This document shows, one piece after another, positions 52,101 through 60,573 of a DNA stretch of 64,000 nt. The stretch is taken from assembly GCF_001552535.1 (NCBI RefSeq), contig NZ_BCRJ01000008.1, positions 62,001 through 126,000 on the forward strand. Direction: 5' to 3'. Each line of letters opens with the position of its first letter. Positions within the stretch are counted from its first letter, which is position 1. Position numbers and translations under genes: made by a program. The stretch is from Nocardioides jensenii JCM 1364 = NBRC 14755. Its GTDB lineage: Bacteria > Actinomycetota > Actinomycetes > Propionibacteriales > Nocardioidaceae. The notes under the pieces are model-generated. The model saw only the letters and a list, made by a program, of their open reading frames with translations. It searched no databases and was not told where the DNA came from.

Positions 52101-53503
52101 TCGCCTCTGAGGACGACCCCATATTCCCGGCTGATGGGAGCAAGTTCGCCCAGTGCCGGCGCAATGACCTCGACGTCGCCGCGATCCACCCCAGTCAGCG
52201 TCGAGAAGAACTGTCCAGCATCGCGGAGGGTTGCAGACAGACCAACCACGGCAGGGCTGTCGACGCCCCACTGGCGAAGTGCGTGCCTCCAACGCCGCAG
52301 CACGAATGCCACCTGCGCCCCGTGGACGCCGGCATATGTATGCGCCTCGTCCAACAGAACGAGGCGGATCCCGGTCGGCCCCTTCCAACCCAGCAGACGA
52401 CCGAGCTTTGACGAGGTTGCCTGCTTGCTCAGCATCTCTGTCGTACTGAACAGGATGTCCGGAGGGCTGCTGACTATCGTCTCGCGAGTTATCGCCAACG
52501 CGCCGTTCGAGGTCACGCGGCCGCACGCCGAACACGTAAGGCGTTCATCTCCCCCGGTACGGTCGGTATCCAGCCAGACCTGCTCACCCGCGCACGCGTC
52601 GCCGAGGCACGGGAAATAGGGCGATACCCAACCGGTCGGGGTGCGCGACCAACCACGCACCTTCCCGCGTTCAAAGTCGGCCCTGCGCGGAGTCGCCCCG
52701 TAAAGGAGCCCAATCCGGAGCGGCTTCGGCGCGGCTTCGCCGATCAAACCAGCACGCTCGCCAACGAGCATTGCCTCTCGTGCTTGGTCCCGTAGCAATT
52801 CGATCCGCGGGTAAAGCGCGAGCGTGTGGGGTCCCCGCCGCGGCCGCCCTCCCTCGCCACCTGCGAGGTCGAGTAGTGCCGGCAGGTAGAAGGCAAGGGT
52901 CTTGCCCGAACCGGTGCCCGCGGTGACGATCCTGGCGGAGGGCCGCTCGGATGCGATGGCGCCCAAGATGGACTCAGTTGCGCGGACCTGAAACGGAGCT
53001 AGAAGCGAGGATCCAACGACTCGGCTGAGCATCTCGTCTTTCGCGGGTCCCCACCCAGCGGTTGGCCGCAGGGCATCCGCGACCTGCGCCACATTCATTT
53101 GCCGTCTCGGATACCGACGTGACGAGACGCGCAGTCGGTAGTCGGCCACAAGCGGCGCGTAGGCCCGCCACCAGCCGTCGGCATTGGTGTCCTTCGGCGG
53201 CCACATCTGGCGCAACAGACGTAGGAGTCGGAGCGTCTCTGCGAATCGACTGCGAAACCGAACCTCGCCAGTGGGCAGGCGGAGAAGCAGCCCTCTGCGC
53301 CCGAGGATATCCAGGTACTCCTCCACGGTCGGGACCTCGATGCCCCCCGCAGCGAACTCGGAAATGCGCTGATCGTCGATGGCCCTGGTGACGTCGGCCT
53401 CACTGAGAAACCCATCAACGACCCCCCAGGCCAACAGGGGCAGTTCCAGGTCTTCCAAACGACTCAGTAGTTCACCGAGTCGCTCCTCGCTGACGTCAAT
53501 CAT
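49106..53503 (-). CDS. dpdJ: DEAD/DEAH helicase DpdJ
   Basis: This 1465-residue protein is a superfamily 2 helicase. Walker A is TAGTGSGKT (about residues 194-202), the DEAH box is LLDEAHTYAG, and motif VI is FLQRRGRAGRRLDM. A Cys-rich insert (CLGDACAG and CSACG) probably binds zinc. A large C-terminal part has no known domain. It is the longest gene of the island and lies between dpdI and dpdK with 4-base overlaps. Confidence 0.9.
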   Translation of the reverse strand: MIDVSEERLGELLSRLEDLELPLLAWGVVDGFLSEADVTRAIDDQRISEFAAGGIEVPTVEEYLDILGRRGLLLRLPTGEVRFRSRFAETLRLLRLLRQMWPPKDTNADGWWRAYAPLVADYRLRVSSRRYPRRQMNVAQVADALRPTAGWGPAKDEMLSRVVGSSLLAPFQVRATESILGAIASERPSARIVTAGTGSGKTLAFYLPALLDLAGGEGGRPRRGPHTLALYPRIELLRDQAREAMLVGERAGLIGEAAPKPLRIGLLYGATPRRADFERGKVRGWSRTPTGWVSPYFPCLGDACAGEQVWLDTDRTGGDERLTCSACGRVTSNGALAITRETIVSSPPDILFSTTEMLSKQATSSKLGRLLGWKGPTGIRLVLLDEAHTYAGVHGAQVAFVLRRWRHALRQWGVDSPAVVGLSATLRDAGQFFSTLTGVDRGDVEVIAPALGELAPISREYGVVLRGDPLSGAALLSTTIQALMLLGRMLDRTPGPFGSVAFAFTDDLDVINRLYDNLRDAEGASTFGRSRGTVLGTLRDPGLPHAGKRYDDGQSWDLADRLGRMSGPLRVARTSSQDTGVDGAADVVVATSSLEVGFNDPRVGVVLQHKAPRDMASFLQRRGRAGRRLDMRPLTVVVLSDYGRDRSAYQSYEQLLEPELRARSIPVGNRFVVKIQAAHALLDWVARAGSVDARSFSAPPWSAQVPDPSRVVDLLRDLLGSAVRQDELKAHLQRALAIGPDEADAAMWEEPRSLLLSVVPTILRRLESGWQTLPGESDAGAIVGQPLPEFLTATLFDSLNTPDVILAMPADFRTGEPQTMPIGQALREAVPGRVSRRFGHAHASHRTWLPVPEAGDILELRAVVSKGHALGEWTDISGETFIVVRPLELQLEAPPREIADTSSTRPVWRSAFSYEAASLQQMDVPTPSAWAGFVSQFAFALHVSGGPLTVRRLCIGADGELVTQDNRGLARRPLDVRYSHDGHPAALGFEIEADALVVGGVVPDAPEGDELMRSPAWRTLCFRRRVMDDSALDGLANQFQRRWLVEVYLHAFVQAGLDGASATDVTSALRGGAWATDLTSFLASAYRSDDPGLLSSQRILSDLEHLAGDSAVRAVIEDHAPLLSTADLSATTGDLRRRAFADTLAAAVLDATFETVPDAQESDLVADVVFDQVDPDRFEVIVSETSVGGLGVMEALSRAYAVDPRRFWEAVGRAVGPSDAEETDRTLRLAIRELDDASSSFARAVSEFRAATDSGSLDDALSAVRGAWTAFDGPPTHLAMSTFAARLLRPGARPQIDRRVSWLVKAWLELEAEVGVEIDARSFAFFAATGALGESISPLNLDAAFSMLWSRGHDARNQRLQYWQPFRDDVLIERLVLDEVVRDRAAVVDVTQTDWLDDYLAALTADGRVRLTAPDSAKAHLASAIRTCLASPVERSGLRVYARLEGVGRRLGLWHARMAFAEELQ

Positions 53504-54174
53504 TCGACCCTCAGGACAATCTGAGCTGCGATGTCTGCGTGATCATCTCGGAGCATTCGCAGTTCGTCGTCCGTCAGTTCGTCGAGGTGGCACGGGAGTT
53601 TCGCCAGGAGCGCATCCAGCGGACCTTCGGGCTCCACCTTGGCGAGTCGGGAGGCGACCGTATCGAAGGAGCTAGTGAAGGCGTCCACGCTGTCGGGCGT
53701 TGGCGGCGCAGTCGCGATGCGCCTCATACTCTCGAGGCGAAGTTCGACGCCTTTCCGCTCGAAGCCAAGCCGAGCGAGACGGTCGACAGGCAGTTCGTCG
53801 AGCTGACTTTGCGCCCAACTTGACCAAGCCGACGACGCGGCGTCCGAGAGTGCCCGCACGGCCTTGCCAGCGTCATTCGCGCGAGCTTGGAGCAACTGCG
53901 GGCTGGGCCGCCCGACGGTCACGATGTGCTTCTTCAGTTCCTCTGGCGCCTTCGTCAGATCAAACTCGGTCTGCGCGGCGACACCCTTCTCGACAAGTTT
54001 GGACTGAAGCCTCACAGCCGTTTCCAGTTCCCGGAGTGAGCTGTCCAACTTGGCCAGCGCGGTTTCGGTCCGCGTGTGGTCTTGGACGGCCTCAGCGCCT
54101 TCCCGTGCCTGGCGGGCCAAGCTCGTGAGGCGCTTGGCGCGAACCAGCAGGCCGCCCGGTTGCGTTTCACTCAT
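53500..54174 (-). CDS. dpdI: Probable DpdI (helical protein)
   Basis: This 224-residue protein is helical with coiled-coil stretches (LARQAREGAEAVQDHTRTETALAKLDSSLRELETAVRL) and no catalytic motif. ATG 54174 is used; an ATG at 54186 would give a longer overlap with dpdH. It fits the small subunit between dpdH and dpdJ by position. Confidence 0.65.
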   Translation of the reverse strand: MSETQPGGLLVRAKRLTSLARQAREGAEAVQDHTRTETALAKLDSSLRELETAVRLQSKLVEKGVAAQTEFDLTKAPEELKKHIVTVGRPSPQLLQARANDAGKAVRALSDAASSAWSSWAQSQLDELPVDRLARLGFERKGVELRLESMRRIATAPPTPDSVDAFTSSFDTVASRLAKVEPEGPLDALLAKLPCHLDELTDDELRMLRDDHADIAAQIVLRVE

Positions 54175-57160
54175 CGACTGCCCCATTCGTCACGATGCTC
54201 ATCCATCGGCTGATCTGACGCTCGATGGCTTCATCGATGTCGACCTTGGTGCCCGAGTCGATCTCAGCATCGCTGATTCCGGACTCCACCCATCGTTCGG
54301 ACTCCTCAAGGTAGTCAGCGATGCGCTTCAAGTCCGCGCCGACCGTGGCCCCAACGACACGAGCCAGCGCGATACCGCTCTGACCGGAAGTTGACTCCAA
54401 GATCTTCTCGACCTCGGGCACGGCTCGTGAGTCGAACCCTCGAGCTTCGTCGTTGCTGCGCTCGAGCGCCACAAGGTCGCGGACCTTCACGAGTCCCTGG
54501 GCCTGGCCCTCTCGGGCGGCGAGAACCACGGCATCGACGGTATCCACATACGACTCCGAGGGCGGCAGCAAGCGCCGAACACGGCCTAAAATCGATTCCC
54601 ACTGCGCGACCTGTGCCGGTGCGACTTGGACGAAGATCGCGAGCTTCCTGTTCGCATCCACGCACCAACCGGGAACCGTCGACGGCAACTCTTGGAGTTG
54701 CGCTCGAGCCGCCTTCACGATCCTGGTCAGCCGTACCGTGTCCAGCGCGTGCACCGCACCGGCACCCTGAGCTGTTCCGACCCCACCGAGGAATCGCTCC
54801 ACCGCGCCGTTGCGCTCAATGACATAGGCCCTGTAAGCATCGACCCATTGCGGGTGCCGGGAGTCCCCATCTCCGCGGGTTGGATCTCCCCTCCACGCCA
54901 CTGCCCGGATCAGATCGACGTCGCGAGCGGTCGACGTGATGTGGCCGCACACCAAGGCGCCGATGATCAGCGACCGAGCAGCCTCAATCATGGGCTCATC
55001 GCTGTATTCCAGAGTTCCGAGCAGCCGTGCCCGCGCCTTGGGCACAGCATCCGCGGCCATAGCATCCAGCCGCGCCAGTGCGTCGCCTGACAACTCTGGG
55101 AAGCCCGCTTGCATCAGGGCCAGGCCCTGAAACAGCATCGCGTTCCGTGCGCTCCTAGCGACTCGCACGATCGGCTCGACTCCTTGACCGATGCCCTCTT
55201 GTGCCCCCTCGATCGAGACAGTCCTCGCGTTGTCCGGAAGGGCCTTCCTCACGGTATCCGCGTCAGGAGACTTGACAACGGGGTCGAACCACTCAACGCG
55301 AGCTAGAACGGCCTCACGGATCAGCGAGCGGATCCCCCGCGCCATGTCTTGTGGGAGGGTCTTGTCCTTGGCGGACCACTCCTCGACTGCCTCCAACTGA
55401 CGCTGCACGGACTTTGGGAGGTTCTCGGGCTGCTTTGAGGTCGCATCTTGATCGTCGGTTGATCGATCGTCGGTGTCTGGTTGGTCACCGTCGAATGCAA
55501 TTGGATCTAGACCAAAGGTCTCGAAGACAGCGCCCGCCACTGGGCGCGTCCCTGCTTTCCCCCAGAACGCGAGCAAGGTCTCCAGTCGCGGAGCCAGGTC
55601 CTTGGGGTAGTCGTCCTCCAGTCGTTGACGAACGGAAAGAGGAAGTGACGCAACTCCCGCGGCACGGGACTCCTCGGCCAGCAAGCGTCCCGGCGGGAAC
55701 TCACCGCGTGGAAGCAGTCCCGACCCCTCCATGAGTACGTCGCGTACCGCGCGGGACAGCACGCGTCGGGGATTGAATAGGGCCTGCTGTTGGCTCCCGT
55801 CTGCGCAGGCCCGGACTGCACGCAAGACCGCTGACTCGTTGTATGGATATAGGCCGTGGCCGGCCTCCGATGTCCCGAAGATGCTGTGACAGGAATCGCT
55901 GAACTGGCATGAGTCGCAGGCGTTCGGAGCGGTCTTGGTGGTCACCATCGCCGCCTCAAGATCGTCCTTGCCGATCCGTGCTGCGTTCAGGTAACGGCCA
56001 ACAAAATCGACGAGGTCCGCGTCGCTGGCACTGCCACCGTCGATCTGTACGTCAACCACATAGCTGGGCGAACTTGCCTCAGCACGTGTCCTGAACGTCT
56101 CCGGAAGGTTCTCTCGGTAGTACGAGGGTGTCACCGCGAGGAGGGTTCGAACGGTCGCGTACTTCTCCTGGCCTTGAACCACACTCGACTCATGGATGGC
56201 GTCAAGGAGGTCCCGGCGGACGCCTTGGATCAAGGCGACGTCTTCGATCAAGAGGATGATCTCGTCGCCAACCAGTTCCTCGCGGAGTTTCATGAATGCG
56301 CGGTTGATGTTGCCGACGCCAAGGTTTGCCGCCTTCATCACGGCAAGATCAAGCAGGTCGTTCAGGATTCGGACGGCCTCGAGCTGCATGTCTGTGTTGA
56401 CTGCCAACTGCTTGAACAACGTGCGCGTAGCAGCTGCTGCGTCAGCGAGGTTCGCGACGTCAGTGATGTCCAGCGGGAGTTCGTCGACCGTGAACTCCAG
56501 CGGCACGTCCGGCTCGTCAGGAGCTCGGCCGTTGAGTGCGTGGAGTGCCCGCCTGTTGATGAAAGATCCAGGACGCAGAAGATGCTCGCGAAACAGAGGG
56601 TCCAAGAAGAGCAGTCCGAGCCCTCGCTCACCGACGAGAGGCTTGTCGAGAAATCCTTGCGGCTCACGGGCGCGAAGCGCCTCGGCAAGCTCGGCGAGGA
56701 TCTTGCGTTCCATCTCGTCGACCGAGATTGAAGTACCAAGCCCAGAGACCTGCCGCCGGATCTCATCGAAAGCCGGCCCGGTCTGTTTGTTGAGCAACTG
56801 CTCTACGACATCGCGGAGGCTTGTCTGAGTCTTCTGGAGGTAGATCACATGGCGCCCGCCGATACGGGGAATGTTGGCATTTGCCCACCGAACGAGGTGA
56901 GACTTGCCGGCGCCGGACTCGCCAAGGACGGGCGCGATGAGAACTCCCGCATTGGGCGTCGAGGTCAGGAACTCACGGACGACGTCATGCTCCGTAACGA
57001 ACGCGGCGCGCTTCCCAGCCTTAGCCCCCTCCCGCCGGATGCGCAGAGGCGAGTGTGTGGCCAAGAGAACCTGGTCCGAAGGAGTTGCCGCCTCGGTCGG
57101 AATCGTCGCCGCAACAGACTCAGCACGCCAACAGGTGAAGCCAACAGGAAGAGTGCTCAC
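54167..57160 (-). CDS. dpdH: P-loop ATPase DpdH
   Basis: This 997-residue ATPase has Walker A GESGAGKSHLVRW (residues 80-87 for the P-loop) and a Walker B-like segment EIILLIEDVALIQG. ACDSCQFSDSCH contains a zinc-like Cys cluster. The general layout resembles the BrxC-type ATPases of BREX defence systems. The start is GTG 57160, overlapping the stop of dpdG. Confidence 0.85.
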   Translation of the reverse strand: MSTLPVGFTCWRAESVAATIPTEAATPSDQVLLATHSPLRIRREGAKAGKRAAFVTEHDVVREFLTSTPNAGVLIAPVLGESGAGKSHLVRWANANIPRIGGRHVIYLQKTQTSLRDVVEQLLNKQTGPAFDEIRRQVSGLGTSISVDEMERKILAELAEALRAREPQGFLDKPLVGERGLGLLFLDPLFREHLLRPGSFINRRALHALNGRAPDEPDVPLEFTVDELPLDITDVANLADAAAATRTLFKQLAVNTDMQLEAVRILNDLLDLAVMKAANLGVGNINRAFMKLREELVGDEIILLIEDVALIQGVRRDLLDAIHESSVVQGQEKYATVRTLLAVTPSYYRENLPETFRTRAEASSPSYVVDVQIDGGSASDADLVDFVGRYLNAARIGKDDLEAAMVTTKTAPNACDSCQFSDSCHSIFGTSEAGHGLYPYNESAVLRAVRACADGSQQQALFNPRRVLSRAVRDVLMEGSGLLPRGEFPPGRLLAEESRAAGVASLPLSVRQRLEDDYPKDLAPRLETLLAFWGKAGTRPVAGAVFETFGLDPIAFDGDQPDTDDRSTDDQDATSKQPENLPKSVQRQLEAVEEWSAKDKTLPQDMARGIRSLIREAVLARVEWFDPVVKSPDADTVRKALPDNARTVSIEGAQEGIGQGVEPIVRVARSARNAMLFQGLALMQAGFPELSGDALARLDAMAADAVPKARARLLGTLEYSDEPMIEAARSLIIGALVCGHITSTARDVDLIRAVAWRGDPTRGDGDSRHPQWVDAYRAYVIERNGAVERFLGGVGTAQGAGAVHALDTVRLTRIVKAARAQLQELPSTVPGWCVDANRKLAIFVQVAPAQVAQWESILGRVRRLLPPSESYVDTVDAVVLAAREGQAQGLVKVRDLVALERSNDEARGFDSRAVPEVEKILESTSGQSGIALARVVGATVGADLKRIADYLEESERWVESGISDAEIDSGTKVDIDEAIERQISRWMSIVTNGAVDE

Positions 57161-58026
57161 TTCGGTGCCTCAATCTGAATCGTCGAGACGTACCTCGCGC
57201 CCGCCGTGCGCCCGTTGTCAGGCAGGGCGAGGACTCCGGTCGGGTCAGACTGGTACCCCATCGTCAAGACGCCTCGCGCTTCAGCGCTGTTCAGTGCCAA
57301 ACCGACCGCGGCGAGCTGGTCCTGTGGGTCGTCGTCAAGTCCTTCGTAGGTCGCCGATGGGTGTCCAGGTAGGACCGGCAACTCGCTGCGCAAGAAGGCC
57401 ATGAAGGCTGCGATCGGGACTCGCACGCCCACCGGCAGACGCTCCGAGAAGGGCTGAGCTATCGCATCAAGCACTGCCTCAGTCGGATCAGCGACAACGT
57501 GGCTCCTGGAGGCAGCATCGGAAGGCACGAGACTGCGGAGAGCCGGTCGGGCAAACCCGAGGGTCGTTGCCCACGTCGGGAAGTTGTTCCAGCGAGTGTC
57601 GTTTGTGAATAGGTCGGGTGGCATGGCCACCTGCACGTTGCTCTTCCAGTGAAGCGGCACGAAAGGGCTCTGCGTCATCAACCAAACTAGCCCGGAACGA
57701 AGATCCGGGGCGCCCTCGAACGTTGCCGAAACGTCTGACGGCGGGCACACAAGTTGGCGGCGCAACCGGCGCAGAAACCCGGCGGAGTCTGTCGGATCAG
57801 CACTGAGGAGCCCGTCCTCCGATGAGACCAGCCCAAACTCGACTAGGGCGGACATGGCCTGCTTCGCGTGAGCCCCATCGGACGGCGCGTGCATCCGCAA
57901 CTCATCCGGCAAGACAAGGCTCAGCACCTCCTCGGCCGAGAGCCCGGGGACCTTGGCGATGGTGGAGTAGCAAAGCCACATGGCCTGCGGGAGAACAACC
58001 CCTTGGCCCGGGTCCAGAACCTTCAT
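57157..58026 (-). CDS. dpdG: Probable DpdG
   Basis: This 289-residue protein starts MKVLDPGQGVVLPQAMWL, with helical segments and a winged-helix-like N-terminal part (HAKQAMSALVEFGLVSSEDG). No catalytic motif is visible. It starts directly after the dpdF stop with a GGAG ribosome site and overlaps dpdH. The name is by order in the operon, between the helicase and the ATPase. Confidence 0.65.
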   Translation of the reverse strand: MKVLDPGQGVVLPQAMWLCYSTIAKVPGLSAEEVLSLVLPDELRMHAPSDGAHAKQAMSALVEFGLVSSEDGLLSADPTDSAGFLRRLRRQLVCPPSDVSATFEGAPDLRSGLVWLMTQSPFVPLHWKSNVQVAMPPDLFTNDTRWNNFPTWATTLGFARPALRSLVPSDAASRSHVVADPTEAVLDAIAQPFSERLPVGVRVPIAAFMAFLRSELPVLPGHPSATYEGLDDDPQDQLAAVGLALNSAEARGVLTMGYQSDPTGVLALPDNGRTAGARYVSTIQIEAPK

Positions 58027-60573
58027 TCACAACTCCGTCATGAGCGCGCTCGCTCGAATGCTCACGTCGGCGGTGTCCGCCAGCGTCCAACCTGGTTTGA
58101 CGTCACTCATTGTGGACTGGGGACCGATCACGTATGTAGTGAGTCCCAGGTCCAACCTCTCACGCAGACGTGGTGGAACGTACCCGCCTGCGATAACAAC
58201 GACGAGCGGATCCGGGTGGCTCAGCATGAGCGTGACGGCCGAATCAGGATCATCGAGGATCACCGGAGACGATGGCACGCTGCGCTGGAGCGCGTCGGCC
58301 TCAATGACGTCGAGGCCGGCGAACATGCGCAAACCGCGCTGAGCCAGACGGGTAAGGATAACGTCGTACCGCTCACCGTCCGGGTACCAAACCAGTCCCC
58401 ACGTCGACGATCCTCGCCACGGCCTGAGGGGATCTGCCATCGTCCCAACCCTCGGAAGTCGCGGGCTGGGCTCCGGCACATCAAGGCCCGGCGCCGCCTC
58501 GGGATTTAGCCGACAGTGCGGGCACCCCCTGCAACGGGGCGTGGTCGACAAGACCCCACCGCCGTGACGGACCCGGTAGTGACCGGCGAGGACTCTGCCA
58601 ACACAGCGACCGCCTTCAAGCACTTCAAACATGGCGCTGAGGGCCAACTCCTGCGACGACCGCAACTCGGCGCGAAGTTTCTCCATTGCGTCCGTCCACC
58701 CAGCACGGCTGAGGAATTGCCCGTTGGCCAGTTCAAACTCGAGAAGATCGCCCACTGACTCGTAAAACCCGTCACGATCGGTCGCGTCGGCCTCGTCGCG
58801 CCACCGAGGCACCTGGAACCTGATCGCTCCAGCCTGCGCCATGAGCGTCAACGTTCGGACGTTCCACTGCGCGCTCTCGTTGAACCCTTCGGGAAGATAC
58901 GCGGGGACAACGCTTCGGTTGACCCGGTATCGAAGGCCAGAGACGTTGGTGCCCTGTCTCAGAAGGTCCTGCCAGCGACTCCAGCCCTTCTCGTCGCCGA
59001 TCAGAACGGCGGAGTTTAGACGCTGCGCCAGTTCACGGTCGGCGGGAGCCTCACACAAGTACGCGACCGTCGGACGGCCGTCGCGGCCACCGCGGCCAAC
59101 CTCTTGGTAGTAGCGGTCAATCGTCTCCGGCACGCAGGCATGCAGCACGGTCCGCACATTTGGGAGGTCGAGGCCAAGCCCGAACGCCGACGTTCCGACC
59201 ACCACGTCCACTGACGTTGGTACGCGACTGCCGTCAGTGCGAACGCCGCGGACAGCCTCCACAACACCCGCGCGCTCTTGCTCAGTCGACTCGCCCGTGA
59301 TCCCAGCGACTCTCCCGTACCCAGCATCTTGCAGATGGGTGACCCAGGCCTTCGCGTCTCGGACGCGCGTCGTGTAAAGGATCAGCGGCTTCGGGAGGCC
59401 ATCGACGGCACGCAGGATCGACTCCTGCCGCGACGTCTCATCGACTGCACGGTCTACGAAGACGGCGGGCTCGGCGCGCAACTCCATTCCCCACACCATC
59501 GCGGAGGACCCGGCGGTTGCGAAGAGGCGGTCGAGGACATCAACCGATCGCTGACCAAGCGTGGCGCTCAAGAGGAGAACAGCCGGCCGCGAGTCGACGG
59601 GGGCAACCGTGCGAGCTTCGTCGATGAGCCCGGGCATTGTCTGGAACTCTGGCCTGAAGTCGGTTCCCCATTGGTCAATCAGATGTGCTTCGTCGATCAC
59701 GATCTGCTGAAGCCGCCCCTCCCTCGCACAGTCGAGGATGGCGGGAGCAAGCCCACTGACGAAGGCCTCTGGGCTCGTGTAGAGCAGGCGTTGGGTGCCA
59801 GCCCGAAGCGCCCGACGTAGGGACTCCTTGCTCGCGGGATCGAGTGATCCGACGTAGGCATAACGGTTGTCGGGGCTAAGGCTGAGATTGGCAGTTCGCG
59901 CCAACTCCTGGGTCCGGCGCTCGAGATCGAGCGCCAGCACAATGGTGGGAACAACCACGATCGTGACACCCGACGAACTGAGCATCGTCTTGGACCAGGC
60001 GACGGCAGTCTTGCCACGCCCGGTGGGGAGGGCAACCATGAGCGTCTCGTCACTACTCATCACCGCGGCACGAGCCGATTGACGCTGGGACTCGCCACGG
60101 TAGGTCTTGAACTCGGCGCCGTGGGCGCGAGGCCAGAACGGGTCGGCTCGCACCGAAGCGAACATGGGGTCCGCGTCCCGAAACGCGGCGAGTACCTCGC
60201 CGCGCGCGACTGCCGACGCCGCTGACTCGTCCAGACCTCCAGGGATCCACTCGGCTGCCCGAATGCTGAGGCGTCCGTCAGCCAAGGTCGCGGGAACACA
60301 GTTAAGGTCTCGCCATTGATCCGCAGTGGGCCATTCCTGGCTCACGGGCACCGTCAAAGCCGGAGAGGACCCGTAGGTCGACGCGGCGGTGACCAGCACC
60401 TGCCTGACGAGAGCCGCGAGATCCCGCCACGCCGAGTGGCCCGTAGACAAGCCTGACATCGCATCGAGGAGTCGTGTGCACGCATCTGACAACGTCTGGC
60501 CCGCGTCAACCTGAGGGGGGTTCGGCCACACGGAGAGAGCTATGGAGGCGACGCTCAGATCGTCTCTAGACAT
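58027..60573 (-). CDS. dpdF: RecQ-like helicase DpdF
   Basis: This 848-residue helicase has Walker A ALPTGRGKT (about residue 181-189), the RecQ-type DEAH box IDEAHLIDQWGTDFRPEFQ, motif V VVGTSAFGLGLDLPNV and motif VI RYYQEVGRGGRDGRP. A C-terminal CRGCPHC cluster binds zinc. ATG 60573 lies inside the end of dpdE with an 8-base overlap. Confidence 0.9.
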   Translation of the reverse strand: MSRDDLSVASIALSVWPNPPQVDAGQTLSDACTRLLDAMSGLSTGHSAWRDLAALVRQVLVTAASTYGSSPALTVPVSQEWPTADQWRDLNCVPATLADGRLSIRAAEWIPGGLDESAASAVARGEVLAAFRDADPMFASVRADPFWPRAHGAEFKTYRGESQRQSARAAVMSSDETLMVALPTGRGKTAVAWSKTMLSSSGVTIVVVPTIVLALDLERRTQELARTANLSLSPDNRYAYVGSLDPASKESLRRALRAGTQRLLYTSPEAFVSGLAPAILDCAREGRLQQIVIDEAHLIDQWGTDFRPEFQTMPGLIDEARTVAPVDSRPAVLLLSATLGQRSVDVLDRLFATAGSSAMVWGMELRAEPAVFVDRAVDETSRQESILRAVDGLPKPLILYTTRVRDAKAWVTHLQDAGYGRVAGITGESTEQERAGVVEAVRGVRTDGSRVPTSVDVVVGTSAFGLGLDLPNVRTVLHACVPETIDRYYQEVGRGGRDGRPTVAYLCEAPADRELAQRLNSAVLIGDEKGWSRWQDLLRQGTNVSGLRYRVNRSVVPAYLPEGFNESAQWNVRTLTLMAQAGAIRFQVPRWRDEADATDRDGFYESVGDLLEFELANGQFLSRAGWTDAMEKLRAELRSSQELALSAMFEVLEGGRCVGRVLAGHYRVRHGGGVLSTTPRCRGCPHCRLNPEAAPGLDVPEPSPRLPRVGTMADPLRPWRGSSTWGLVWYPDGERYDVILTRLAQRGLRMFAGLDVIEADALQRSVPSSPVILDDPDSAVTLMLSHPDPLVVVIAGGYVPPRLRERLDLGLTTYVIGPQSTMSDVKPGWTLADTADVSIRASALMTEL